Positions 34,120 to 42,184 of a stretch of 64,000 nucleotides of DNA are shown one piece after another. The stretch covers positions 62,001-126,000 of the forward strand of contig NZ_VDOR01000004.1 of the NCBI RefSeq assembly GCF_007666205.1, in the 5' to 3' direction. The first letter of the stretch is position 1; the number at the start of each line of letters is the position of its first letter. A program made the translations under genes and the position numbers. This DNA is from Kocuria palustris. GTDB taxonomy: Bacteria > Actinomycetota > Actinomycetes > Actinomycetales > Micrococcaceae. The notes beneath the pieces are model-generated. The model was not told where the DNA came from. It worked only from the letters and a program-made list of their open reading frames with translations, and did no database searches.

Positions 34120-34150
34120 CTGAATCAGTTCGAGAAGATGATTCAGTCTA
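34120..34150 (-). promoter_or_regulatory. operator and -10 of the xre-immA-PIN operon
   Basis: CTGAATCA (34120-34127), 11 bases, TGATTCAG (34139-34146): perfect arms, nine bases before the xre start codon. On the minus strand TAGACT (34150-34145) is a -10 overlapping the outer arm, so a bound repressor would block transcription. Confidence 0.65.
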
Positions 34151-34283
34151 CCGCTCACGCAGAGGCTTCACCAGGGATCGCGGGCGCCGTCTTCCTCCTG
34201 TCCCTGCAGTGCGCCCCGAAGGGGGGGCTCCCAGGACCTTCCACGGCCCGCCCCCGGATCATCCGCAACATGCACACCCTGTT

Positions 34284-34538
34284 CAAGTGGACGAGCTGAT
34301 CCTGGGCGGCGGAGGAACCCTGAACTGGTCCATGGTCCGCGACGGGCTGCGCGATGAGATCAGCATCGTGATGATGCCGCTGGCCGACGACGAGATCAAC
34401 GCGACCTCCCTGCTCGAGGCCAGCAGCGAGCGCTCGAGCCCCCTGCCGATCGGCTTCTCGCTCAAGGGAATCGAACCCCTGGACGACGGGAGCCTCTGGC
34501 TGCGCTGCGACGTGCAGGGACCGATCGGGCAGAGCTGA
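34284..34538 (+). pseudogene. C-terminal fragment of a RibD/dihydrofolate reductase-family protein
   Basis: About 84 codons matching the end of RibD-C-type reductases: VDELILGGGGTLNWSMVRDG, LRDEISIVMMPLADD, then a closing LWLRCDV. The first two thirds, with the NADPH-binding part, is missing: the frame upstream runs without similarity into the promoter of the divergent xre operon. It looks like a gene truncated when the neighbouring cassette arrived or by deletion. It has no plausible ribosome site. Confidence 0.65.
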
Positions 34539-34563
34539 GCCCTGTTCGGCCCACATCACCAGA

Positions 34564-35490
34564 TCATGCGAAGAAGTCCTCGTCGATCTCGATCACCTTG
34601 TAGGTCTCCTTGACCTGCACACCGACGCCGAAGCGGATCATCAAGCTCGTGAGGCGCTTGCCATCGATGAGGATGATGCGAGTCGGCACATTCTTGGCAT
34701 AGGCGCGGGCGCCTTCGGAGAAGCGACTGCTCGTGATGAACACGCCGTTGTCGGCTTTGCCGCTCAGAGCTCCGACGAAGGCCTGAAGATCGGGGCGCCC
34801 GACGGTGTTGTCATCCCCGTAGCGCTTAGCCTGGATGTAAACGCGGTTCAGTCCCAGGATGTCTTGATCGATCACCCCATCGATGCCGCCGTCGCCCGTG
34901 AGCTGTGTGACGCTGCCGCGTCCGCTCGTGCCGCCGTACCCCATCGCAAGAAGCAGGTCGATCACTGCCTGTTCGAAGAAGCCGGGGTCCTTGTCCCTGA
35001 GCCGGGCGAGGAGCTCCATCGCAGTCTCCTCATGGATCCGCTCGATCCCGCTCTGCACCTGCTCGATCGGCGTCATGGATGACTCGTCAACGGCGTCAGT
35101 TCCGGCATCGGAGGATCTTGTGTTCTTTGCGCGCGCGACATATGGACGGATCAGTGAGTCCGGGTCCTCGCCCAGCGCGGCGATGTCTCGCCCTCTCGCT
35201 GCGTGAGGAAAACGCCCGAGGACTTCGCGGCCAGCCTCCGCGATCTGATAGTGGCCGCGCTCAGGGCGGGTGAGCGCACCGACGTTCGTCAGGAACGACA
35301 CAGCCCATCCGATGCGATTCATGTACTTGGGCTGGTTTCCCGATGGCAGCATCTCCTCGCGCTGCGCCCCTGTCAGACCGATGTCGTCCGCGACCGGCGG
35401 ATGCACTTCGCGCAGATGCCGGACAACTCCATCGTTCATGACCCTCAGCACTGGGATCATGAATCCTTCCCACGTGGGCATCTCGGTCAT
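34564..35490 (-). CDS. mrr: Mrr-type (type IV) restriction endonuclease
   Basis: 308 residues. An N-terminal winged-helix Mrr_N domain (FMIPVLRVMNDGVVRHLREV, FLTNVGALTRPERGHYQIA) is followed by the PD-(D/E)xK-like Mrr catalytic domain from about residue 165: GFFEQAVIDLLLAMGYGGT, GDGGIDGVIDQDILGLNRV and the catalytic YIQAKRY, then GVFITSSRFSEGA. Mrr cuts modified DNA. No cognate methylase is adjacent, as expected for type IV. Two counted 60-base lines give 52% and 60% G+C, far below the surroundings, a sign of recent acquisition. The gene is complete. Confidence 0.93.
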   Translation of the reverse strand: MTEMPTWEGFMIPVLRVMNDGVVRHLREVHPPVADDIGLTGAQREEMLPSGNQPKYMNRIGWAVSFLTNVGALTRPERGHYQIAEAGREVLGRFPHAARGRDIAALGEDPDSLIRPYVARAKNTRSSDAGTDAVDESSMTPIEQVQSGIERIHEETAMELLARLRDKDPGFFEQAVIDLLLAMGYGGTSGRGSVTQLTGDGGIDGVIDQDILGLNRVYIQAKRYGDDNTVGRPDLQAFVGALSGKADNGVFITSSRFSEGARAYAKNVPTRIILIDGKRLTSLMIRFGVGVQVKETYKVIEIDEDFFA

Positions 35491-35656
35491 CGGGCAATAC
35501 CCCCGGGGAATACCGCGAACTCGAAGCGCAACTCTGCATACGGCGCTCCTACGATGGTCGGTGCCATGCAGGGTCTCCGTTCTCGCAGCAATGCGATCGC
35601 AGGTCCGTTGATCTGATCCATCTTATCTGCGAGCCCGGCTCAGCCTCACACCCGCA

Positions 35657-36520
35657 TCACGTCGGCCGCGTCTCCCAGAACGCCACCGCCGAAGCCGCGG
35701 CCACGTTCAGCGAGTCCACCCCGTGGGACATGGGGATCCGCACCGTGAGATCGGCGTGGTGGATGGCAGGTGCAGTGAGCCCGTGGCCCTCGGTGCCCAG
35801 CAGCAGGGCGAGCTTCTCCCCTGACTCCCGCACGCGGGTGCCGAGATCGTCGAGGGCCAGGGAGTCGTCCTCCAGCGCCATGGCGGCGGTGAGGAAGCCG
35901 GCGTCCTTGACCTGCTGCAGATCCGCCGTCCAGTGCTCCAGGCGCACCCACGGCACCTGGAACACGGTGCCCATCGACACCCGGATGGCGCGGCGGTACA
36001 GCGGATCGGCGCAGCGAGGGGTCACCAGCACGGCATCGACCTGCAGGGCCGCGGCCGAGCGGAAGATCGCGCCCAGATTGGTGTGATCGACCACGTCCTC
36101 GATGATCGCCACCCGTCGGGACGAGGCCAGGACAGCGGCCAGCGGCAGCGGCTCCGGACGCTGCATGGCCGCCAGCGCCCCGCGGTGCAGGTGGAAGCCG
36201 GTGACGCCCTCGAGCACCTCGTCCTCCCCCACGTAGAGGGGGACGTCGGGGTTCTCGTCGAGCACATCGGCCAGGTCGAGCACCCACTTGCGGGACATGA
36301 AGAACGACCGCGGCCGATGCCCCGCGGCCAGGGCACGGCGCAGCACCTTGGAGGACTCCGCCAGGTACATCCCGCGCTCGGGCTCGAGCTTGCGCCGCAG
36401 GGACACGTCGGTCAGCGACGTGTAGTCGGCCACCCGGGGGTCGTCGGCATCGGTCAGCGGCACGACCTGCGGGAAGCGCTCGGCGAGCTCGTGGACGGAA
36501 GGGGCGCAGTGGTTGCTCAC
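35657..36520 (-). CDS. SpoU/TrmH-family RNA 2'-O-methyltransferase
   Basis: 287-residue SPOUT-class methyltransferase using S-adenosylmethionine on rRNA or tRNA ribose. The N-terminal substrate-binding part (GMYLAESSKVLRRALAAGHR) precedes the knotted catalytic domain with motif 1 IIEDVVDHTNLGAIFRSAAAL near residue 160, motif 2 LALLLGTEGHGLTA and motif 3 IPMSHGVDSLNVAAASAVA. GTG start overlaps the tauE-like stop by four bases; the frame stays open through that gene, but the domain begins here. The exact RNA target cannot be told. Confidence 0.92.
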   Translation of the reverse strand: MSNHCAPSVHELAERFPQVVPLTDADDPRVADYTSLTDVSLRRKLEPERGMYLAESSKVLRRALAAGHRPRSFFMSRKWVLDLADVLDENPDVPLYVGEDEVLEGVTGFHLHRGALAAMQRPEPLPLAAVLASSRRVAIIEDVVDHTNLGAIFRSAAALQVDAVLVTPRCADPLYRRAIRVSMGTVFQVPWVRLEHWTADLQQVKDAGFLTAAMALEDDSLALDDLGTRVRESGEKLALLLGTEGHGLTAPAIHHADLTVRIPMSHGVDSLNVAAASAVAFWETRPT

Positions 36521-37383
36521 AGCAGCTGCCTCACCATGTTGGCCAGGGCGGCCAGCCCCAGGATGACGATCACCGTGCGCAGGGCCACCGGCGAGAGCCT
36601 GCGACCCACCTTGGCGCCGAGCCACGAGCCGACCGACGACGAGACCGCGATCAGCACCACGACCCACCAGTCGATGCGCTCGAAGGAGAAGAGGATGTAG
36701 GACACGGCGGCCACGATGTTCACCGCGGCCACCAGGAAGATCTTCACGGCATTGGCCGACTGCATCGACGCCAGCAGGAACACGCCCAGGATCCCCAGCA
36801 GCAGCACGCCCTGCGCCGCCACGAAGTAGCCGCCGTAGATGCCCGCGACGAACACCAGCACGTAGAGGATCGACGGCTGCGGCAGGGCGTCGGGGTCCAG
36901 GGGCGCCGGCTGCTCGCCGCGAGCCCGGGCGGCCTCGGCGAGCCCCTGCGCCTGGGCCTCCTTGCGGGCGCGCACGATGCCCTGCAGCTTCGGCTGGAAG
37001 ACCACGAAGAACAGGGCGACGACGATCAGCACCGGCGCCACGTAGGAGAAGACCTCCTCGGGCAGGACCATGAGCAGGCCCGCGCCGATCGCGCCGCCCG
37101 CCACGGAGCACGGCAGCAGCCGCAGCAGCGTCCCGCGCAGCCCGCGCAGCTCGGCGCGGTAGTTCCAGGCCCCGGTGAGATTGCCCGCGATCAGGCCCAT
37201 GGCGTTCGACATCGTCGCCGTCACGGGCGGCACGCCCATCGTGACCAGCACGGGGAACGTCACCAGCGTGCCGGAGCCCACGATCGTGTTGATCAGACCG
37301 GCCCACAGGCCGGCCACGAGGATCAGCCCCGCCTGCCACCAGGTGAACTCGAAGGACTCGAGCAGCCCGGCCATCCACTCCAC
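36517..37383 (-). CDS. TauE/SafE-family membrane exporter
   Basis: 288 residues with about eight membrane segments in two halves: WWQAGLILVAGLWAGLINTI, GSGTLVTFPVLVTMGVPP (the family's Gly-rich motif), NAMGLIAGNLTGAWNYR, and in the second half YVLVFVAGIYGGYFVAAQG and VAAVNIVAAVSYILF. Members move sulfite, sulfoacetate or other organosulfonates across the membrane; substrate is unknown here. The loop between halves is charged. Coupled to the downstream methyltransferase by a four-base overlap; the ABC ATPase gene upstream ends 13 bases before it. Confidence 0.88.
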   Translation of the reverse strand: MEWMAGLLESFEFTWWQAGLILVAGLWAGLINTIVGSGTLVTFPVLVTMGVPPVTATMSNAMGLIAGNLTGAWNYRAELRGLRGTLLRLLPCSVAGGAIGAGLLMVLPEEVFSYVAPVLIVVALFFVVFQPKLQGIVRARKEAQAQGLAEAARARGEQPAPLDPDALPQPSILYVLVFVAGIYGGYFVAAQGVLLLGILGVFLLASMQSANAVKIFLVAAVNIVAAVSYILFSFERIDWWVVVLIAVSSSVGSWLGAKVGRRLSPVALRTVIVILGLAALANMVRQLL

Positions 37384-37396
37384 TGCCGGGACCGGG

Positions 37397-38182
37397 TCAG
37401 TCGCGGCGGAATGCGGCGAAGCGATCGCCCACGCGCACGAGCTTCAGCGGCATGCCGAAGGTCTCCGAGAGGTTGGACTGCGTCATGACCTCGCCCACGG
37501 GGCCGGCGGCGACCACGCGGCCCTCGCTGAGCAGCAGGGCGTGGGTGAAGTTCGGGGGCACCTCCTCGAGGTGATGCGTCACCATCACCACGGCGGGCGC
37601 CAGCTCGGAGGCGGCCAGCTCGTCCAGGCGCGTGACCAGGTCCTCGCGCCCGGCGACATCGAGGCCGGAGGCGGGCTCGTCGAGCAGCAGCATCTCGGGG
37701 TCCGTCATCAGGGCGCGCGCGATCAGCACGCGCTTCTTCTCCCCGGAGGACAGCGAGCCGAACTTCCGATCGGCCAGGCCCTGCAGGTTCCAGTCGGCCA
37801 GCAGCTGGGCGGCGCGGTCGGTGTCGGCCTCGTCGTAGCGCTCGCGCCAGCGTCCGGACACGCCGTAGGCGGCGGTCAGCACGACGTCGGCCACGGGCTC
37901 CCCGCCGGGGATCTGCTCCGCGAGGTGCGAGGAGGTCAGACCGATGCGCGGGCGCAGCTCGAACACGTCGACGCGGCCCAGGGTCTCGTCGAGGATCTCG
38001 ACCGTCCCGCGGGTGGGGTGCTGCCGCGCGGAGGCCAGGGAGAGCAGGGTGGACTTGCCGGCCCCGTTGGGGCCCAGGACCACCCAGCGCTCGCTGTCCT
38101 GCACGGTCCAGCTGACCTGCTCCAGCAGGTTCTTCCCGCTGCGGACGAGATCGACATCGGTCATCGACAGGGCTGCGCTCAT
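37397..38182 (-). CDS. ABC transporter ATP-binding protein
   Basis: 261 residues. Walker A VVLGPNGAGKSTLLSLASA near residue 38, signature LSSGEKKRVLIARALMTDPE, Walker B MLLLDEPASGLD and H-loop VVMVTHHLEEVPP. The profile resembles the stand-alone ATPases (ModF/YchF-like ABC) that often have no permease beside them; the gene downstream is a TauE-type protein, which does not need an ABC ATPase. Start set at ATG of MSAALSMTD, with GCCTCC upstream on this strand; the frame is open further but overlaps serB. Partner unknown. Confidence 0.88.
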   Translation of the reverse strand: MSAALSMTDVDLVRSGKNLLEQVSWTVQDSERWVVLGPNGAGKSTLLSLASARQHPTRGTVEILDETLGRVDVFELRPRIGLTSSHLAEQIPGGEPVADVVLTAAYGVSGRWRERYDEADTDRAAQLLADWNLQGLADRKFGSLSSGEKKRVLIARALMTDPEMLLLDEPASGLDVAGREDLVTRLDELAASELAPAVVMVTHHLEEVPPNFTHALLLSEGRVVAAGPVGEVMTQSNLSETFGMPLKLVRVGDRFAAFRRD

Positions 38183-38265
38183 GGAGGCCACTCTAACCCC
38201 CGCGCGGGGGCGGGCTCCGGCGACGGGCGGGCCCGGCCGATGACCGATCCCGAGCCGTCGGGGGC

Positions 38266-38278
38266 TAGACTCGCGGCC
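38266..38278 (+). promoter_or_regulatory. -10 of serB, implying a leaderless mRNA
   Basis: TAGACT at 38266-38271 ends seven bases before the serB ATG, so transcription would begin at or next to the start codon. No ribosome site is present. Confidence 0.5.
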
Positions 38279-39214
38279 ATGACCGAGCAACTCGCCCTGA
38301 TCGCCCTGGCCCGGACCCCTCACCCGGAGACCGTCCAGCAGATCATGGAGTCGATCGAAGAGGCCGGGGCGACCATCGAGTCCCACGGCCGCGTCCGCGT
38401 GACCCCGAACGCCTCGGGCGGCGGCTCCTCCGATGCCGAGCTCAACGGCTACAACGCCGCCTACGCCCAGTTCACCGGACTGTCGCTCGAGCGGGCCCGC
38501 GAGATCGCGCGCCCCGATCCCCTGTCCACCCCGTGGGACGACCTCGACGTGAGCGTCGTGCCGGCGGCGATCATGGATCCGGACCAGCGCAAGCTCCTCG
38601 TCATGGACGCGGACTCGACCTTCCTCCAGCAGGAGGCCATCGACCTGCTGGCCGCCAGGGCCGGGGTCCAGGACCAGGTCGCGCAGCTCACCGATCGCGC
38701 CATGTCCGGGGAGATCGACTTCGCCTCCTCCCTGCGCGAGCGGGCCGCCCTGCTCGAGGGGCTGCCCGACACCGTGCTCGGAGAGGTCGCCCAGGAGCTG
38801 CGCCCCACGGTGGGCGCCGGCGTCCTGGTCGACACCTTCCACCGCGCGGAGTACACGGTGGGCGTCGTCTCCGGCGGCTTCCGCCAGGTGATCGAGCCCC
38901 TGATGGCCAAGCACGAGATCGACCACTACCTGGCCAACGAGCTGGAGGTCGTCGACGGGCGGCTCACCGGCCGCGTCGTCGGCCCGATCGTGGACGCGTC
39001 GGTCAAGGCCTCGATGCTGCGCTCCTGGGCGAAGGACGACGGCGTCTCCCCCGAGCAGACGATCGCCGTGGGCGACGGCGCCAACGACATCCAGCTGCTC
39101 GAGGCCGCGGCCGTCGGCATCGCGTTCAACGCCAAGCCCGTGCTGCGCCGAGCGGCCGATGCCCAGGTCAACATCCCGAACCTGGACGCGGTGCGCTTCT
39201 TCGCCGATCTCTGA
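38279..39214 (+). CDS. serB: phosphoserine phosphatase
   Basis: 311-residue HAD-superfamily phosphatase for the last step of serine synthesis. An N-terminal ACT-like regulatory region (~1-100) precedes the HAD core: motif I KLLVMDADSTFLQQEAID near residue 108 with the nucleophile Asp, VGVVSGGFRQVIEPL (motif II), and IAVGDGANDIQLLEAAAVGI (motif IV), plus NELEVVDGRLTG. ATG 38279 is preferred by the promoter position; an in-frame ATG 39 bases upstream would add 13 residues. Divergent from the ABC ATPase gene. Confidence 0.94.
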   Translation: MTEQLALIALARTPHPETVQQIMESIEEAGATIESHGRVRVTPNASGGGSSDAELNGYNAAYAQFTGLSLERAREIARPDPLSTPWDDLDVSVVPAAIMDPDQRKLLVMDADSTFLQQEAIDLLAARAGVQDQVAQLTDRAMSGEIDFASSLRERAALLEGLPDTVLGEVAQELRPTVGAGVLVDTFHRAEYTVGVVSGGFRQVIEPLMAKHEIDHYLANELEVVDGRLTGRVVGPIVDASVKASMLRSWAKDDGVSPEQTIAVGDGANDIQLLEAAAVGIAFNAKPVLRRAADAQVNIPNLDAVRFFADL

Positions 39215-39249
39215 TCCGCGCCTGCACCGGGGTGCAGGTGGGTGCAGAC

Positions 39250-39293
39250 ACGACGGCGGCGCCGGGGCCTGTGAGCTCCGGCGCCGCCGTCGT
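39250..39293. terminator. bidirectional terminator between serB and an SDR gene
   Basis: A 16-base perfect stem with a 12-base loop between convergent genes. Confidence 0.7.
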
Positions 39294-39328
39294 CGTCCCT
39301 GCCGGCCGCGGTCCGGCCGGCGGAGGGA

Positions 39329-40084
39329 TCAGCTGCCGCTCTGCGCCAGGAAGTCCTCGGCGCCGCCGACGAGCTCGACGTGGCCGGTCGGGACGTCGGC
39401 GGTGACCATGCGAGCGATCTCGGCGGCGAACTCCTGGACCGAGTACAGCCTGCCGGCCGCCTCGCGCCGCTGGTCGAGGGCACCCGGGCGGGCGCGGTTG
39501 AGCAGCGTCGCGGTGACGGTGCCCTCGATCATGTCGGCCGAGACGACCACGAAGCCGATGCCCTTCTCGGTGAGCATGGGGATGCGCTCGGTCAGCGCGT
39601 CCTCGCCGGCGCGCTTGGACAGCGCGACCTGCTCGTACTCGGGCATGGTCTCGACCTCGCGGATGAAGTGCGCCTGGTGGCTCGTCACGAACACCACCCG
39701 GCCGCCCTCGGGCAGCACCTCGGCGGCGGCCTCCAGGGCGCGGACCTGCGCGTCGCGGTTGAGCTTCATCGCGTAGTCCTCGCCGAGGTCCGACTCCATG
39801 CCGCCGGAGGCGTTGAGGATCACGACGTCGACCGAGCCGAAGCTCTCCTGAGCGGCCTCGAGCAGGGGGCGGATGCCGTCGTCGTCGGTGAGGTCGGCGC
39901 CCACCGCCACGGCGTGCCCGCCGGCCTCCTCGATCTGCTGCACGACCTTGTTCGCCCGCGGGGCCTTCTGCCGGTAGTTGACGACGACGTTCGCGCCCTC
40001 GCCTGCGAGGATCCTTGCGGTGTCGGCTCCGACGCCGCGCGAGGAGCCGGTGATGACGACGGTCTTGTCTGCCACTGAGTCCAT
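39329..40084 (-). CDS. SDR-family protein with altered active site
   Basis: 251-residue short-chain dehydrogenase/reductase. The Rossmann motif VVITGSSRGVGADTARILAG and the VVNYRQ end of strand 2 indicate NADP(H) binding; DVVILNASGG replaces the usual NNAG. In the active-site helix the expected YxxxK reads VALSK (EYEQVALSKRAGED), so the catalytic Tyr is displaced or absent. The actinobacterial relatives I recall have the same pattern, which suggests a distinct subfamily rather than damage. The next gene upstream on this strand is fabG-like, 98 bases away. Substrate unknown. Confidence 0.85.
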   Translation of the reverse strand: MDSVADKTVVITGSSRGVGADTARILAGEGANVVVNYRQKAPRANKVVQQIEEAGGHAVAVGADLTDDDGIRPLLEAAQESFGSVDVVILNASGGMESDLGEDYAMKLNRDAQVRALEAAAEVLPEGGRVVFVTSHQAHFIREVETMPEYEQVALSKRAGEDALTERIPMLTEKGIGFVVVSADMIEGTVTATLLNRARPGALDQRREAAGRLYSVQEFAAEIARMVTADVPTGHVELVGGAEDFLAQSGS

Positions 40085-40182
40085 GCTGATCTCCTGTGCG
40101 TTCGCTGCTGGTGGTGCTGGATGGCAGGCGGCGCCGCGCCCGGGGCGTCGCGCCGCCTGCGGTCAGGGAGCGAGCCGGAGGC

Positions 40183-40917
40183 TCACAGCCCCATGCCGAA
40201 GCCGCCGTCGACCGGGATGACCGCCCCGTTGATGTAGGCGGCCCCGGGAGCGGTGGCCAGCCAGCGCACGACCTCGGCGACCTCCTCGGGCTCGCCGAAG
40301 CGCCCGGCCGGGATGCGCTCGGCATAGGAGGCGGAGACGTCCTCGGGCAGCTCGGCGGTCATGTCGGTGCTGATGTAGCCGGGCGCCACGACGTTGGCGG
40401 TGATGCTGCGGCTGCCGAGCTCGCGGGTGATGGAGCGCGCGACGCCCTGCAGGCCGGCCTTGGAGGCGGCGTAGTTGACCTGCCCGGGAGCACCGGTGTA
40501 TCCGACGATCGACGAGATGAAGACGATGCGCCCGGCCTTCTTCCGGAGGAACCCGCGCACGGCCCGCTTGGAGACCCGGAAGGCGCCGGTCAGGTTGGTG
40601 TTCACGACGTCGGCGAAGTCGTCCTCGCTCATGCGCATCAGGAGGGTGTCCTGCGTGATGCCAGCATTGGCCACGACGACGTCGACGGGGCCCCACGTCT
40701 TCTCGACCTCGGTGAACGCGGCGTCCACGGACTCGGCGTCCGAGACGTCGCAGCGCACGGCGTCGACGCCGGCAGGCGCATCCCCGGAGCGGTAGGTCAC
40801 GACGACCTGGTCCCCCTGGTCGCGGAAGGCCTGGGCGATGCTGCGTCCGATGCCGCGGTTGCCGCCGGTCACCAGGACCACGCGCGGGGACTGCGGATCC
40901 TGCGTCTGAGCTGTCAT
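40183..40917 (-). CDS. fabG: 3-oxoacyl-ACP reductase (FabG-type SDR)
   Basis: 244-residue classical SDR. VVLVTGGNRGIGRSIAQAF binds NADPH; DVVVANAGITQD is the NNAG region; catalytic Ser in RIVFISSIVG, Tyr and Lys in NYAASKAGLQG; and the C terminus VIPVDGGFGMGL is the FabG hallmark. It would reduce 3-oxoacyl-ACP in fatty acid elongation. Of the FabG-like family in actinobacteria (MabA group) this is a good match. ATG was chosen because the preceding open frame has no similarity. Downstream SDR gene may be on the same transcript. Confidence 0.9.
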   Translation of the reverse strand: MTAQTQDPQSPRVVLVTGGNRGIGRSIAQAFRDQGDQVVVTYRSGDAPAGVDAVRCDVSDAESVDAAFTEVEKTWGPVDVVVANAGITQDTLLMRMSEDDFADVVNTNLTGAFRVSKRAVRGFLRKKAGRIVFISSIVGYTGAPGQVNYAASKAGLQGVARSITRELGSRSITANVVAPGYISTDMTAELPEDVSASYAERIPAGRFGEPEEVAEVVRWLATAPGAAYINGAVIPVDGGFGMGL

Positions 40918-41274
40918 GGGGGTGTGGCTGCCTTTCGATGCGGGGAGCGGCGCCGTGCTCGACGCCGGGTCCGTGTCCGGCGGCGGGCGCTGAGCGGGCC
41001 GCCGTCGGACGGGGTGCGGCCCGGATGCGACCGCGGAGTCTGCCGTCACCCTACCGGCCCCCGCGGACCGCTCCGTGGTGGAGCCCCTGACAGAATCGAG
41101 GGCGAGCGTTGTGCCGATCCGCGAGGCCGCGGCGTCTCCTGCCCGACACCCCGCAGCGGGTGCACAATGGAGGGATGCTGCGGCGCTCGCCGACCAGGAC
41201 GGGCCACGGCCGCCGGCGGTGCGGGCAATGCAGGGCGCGCGGCGGCGCGTCGCGGACAGCGGAAGGAGGCGAGC
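40918..41274. other. divergent intergenic region between fabG and the DUF3099 gene
   Basis: 357 bases without a recognised gene. Promoters for both directions are expected. An ACAATGG element at 41164-41170 is the only -10-like feature I noticed; no operator or RNA motif was recognised. Confidence 0.4.
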
Positions 41275-41829
41275 ATGGCACCCCGGTACCTCAACGCCTC
41301 GGACCTGCCCGCCGTCCGGGTCTCGGCCGAGGGCGCCCGCCCGCGCCAGCGCGCCGTCGAGGTCTCCCGCGGCCAGGCGTCCCGCAGGGGCCGCGGGAGC
41401 AAGGGCGGTCCCTCGTACTCCATCACCTCGACTCCCGAGGCGCATTCGGCGGACATGGGCCGGCGCATGGTCGTCTACGGGATCCAGATGCTGCTGCGCG
41501 TGATCTGCCTGGTGGCCTTCGTGCTCGTGGACCATTGGATCCTGCGCATCGTCTGCGGGGCGGGGATCGTCCTGCTCCCGTGGTCGGCCGTGCTGCTGGC
41601 CAATGTCGGCGCGGACCGCTCGGAGCGCGCGTCGTCCTACCTGGGGCCCGAGACCGCCGAGCCGCCTGCGGCGCTGAGCGCCGCTCCCGTCGCCGCGGAC
41701 CAGGACTTCGAGGGCGAGTACGTCGACGAGTCCGGCCGCCCGCTCGGCCCCGGCTCCGCCGCCGGCGGAGCGACGGGCGCGGCGGCCGACGGGATGCGGG
41801 ACAATGGGGACGACCCCCGCGGCGGCTGA
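41275..41829 (+). CDS. DUF3099 membrane protein
   Basis: 184 residues. A positively charged N terminus is followed by the DUF3099 core, YSITSTPEAHSADMGRRMVV, and two membrane segments (IQMLLRVICLVAFVLVDHWI and IVCGAGIVLLPWSAVLLANV). The last ~65 residues are acidic and Gly/Ala-rich. The family is confined to actinobacteria; function unknown. The ATG follows GGAAGGAGGC. First gene of a likely operon with the small Cys protein and SURF1. Confidence 0.85.
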   Translation: MAPRYLNASDLPAVRVSAEGARPRQRAVEVSRGQASRRGRGSKGGPSYSITSTPEAHSADMGRRMVVYGIQMLLRVICLVAFVLVDHWILRIVCGAGIVLLPWSAVLLANVGADRSERASSYLGPETAEPPAALSAAPVAADQDFEGEYVDESGRPLGPGSAAGGATGAAADGMRDNGDDPRGG

Positions 41830-41875
41830 CGACCGCGCCGCCCCCGCTGCACCACGACCAGGAGCCCTCTGCCCT

Positions 41876-42184
41876 ATGTCCTTCGATCTGCTCGGCTCGC
41901 TCTCCGACGACCCCCGGGAGCCCCGCGAGGCCGCTGCGGCGGCGGATCAGGACGGCACCGCGCCACAGTGCTCGCGCCGCGGCTGCCGGGAGGCCGCCGT
42001 GTGGGCGCTGCAGTGGAACAACCCCCGCCTCCACACCCCGCAGCGGCGCAAGGTGTGGGCGGCCTGCTCCGAGCACCGCGAGCACCTGGCGCAGTTCCTG
42101 CGCGCTCGCGGGTTCCTCCGGGACATCACCCCCCTGGCCGAGGCCGCGGACGAGGCCGTCGAGAAGGACGACGACGCCCGATGA
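41876..42184 (+). CDS. small Cys/His protein, possible zinc ribbon
   Basis: 102 residues, opening MSFDLLGSLSDDP. The core has CSRRGCREAAVWALQWNNPR and ACSEHREHLAQFLRARGFL; the Cys-x4-Cys plus Cys-x2-His spacing suggests a single metal site. Similar small proteins next to SURF1 are common in actinobacteria, from memory. ATG has CAGGAGC upstream and the stop overlaps the SURF1 start by four bases (ATGA), so a link to cytochrome oxidase assembly is possible but unproven. Confidence 0.7.
   Translation: MSFDLLGSLSDDPREPREAAAAADQDGTAPQCSRRGCREAAVWALQWNNPRLHTPQRRKVWAACSEHREHLAQFLRARGFLRDITPLAEAADEAVEKDDDAR

Noticed and set aside
34068-34283. N-terminal part of the plus-strand frame overlapping the xre operator
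   Set aside because: It has no similarity to the reductase family and covers the promoter and start of the divergent gene; only the C-terminal fragment is supported.
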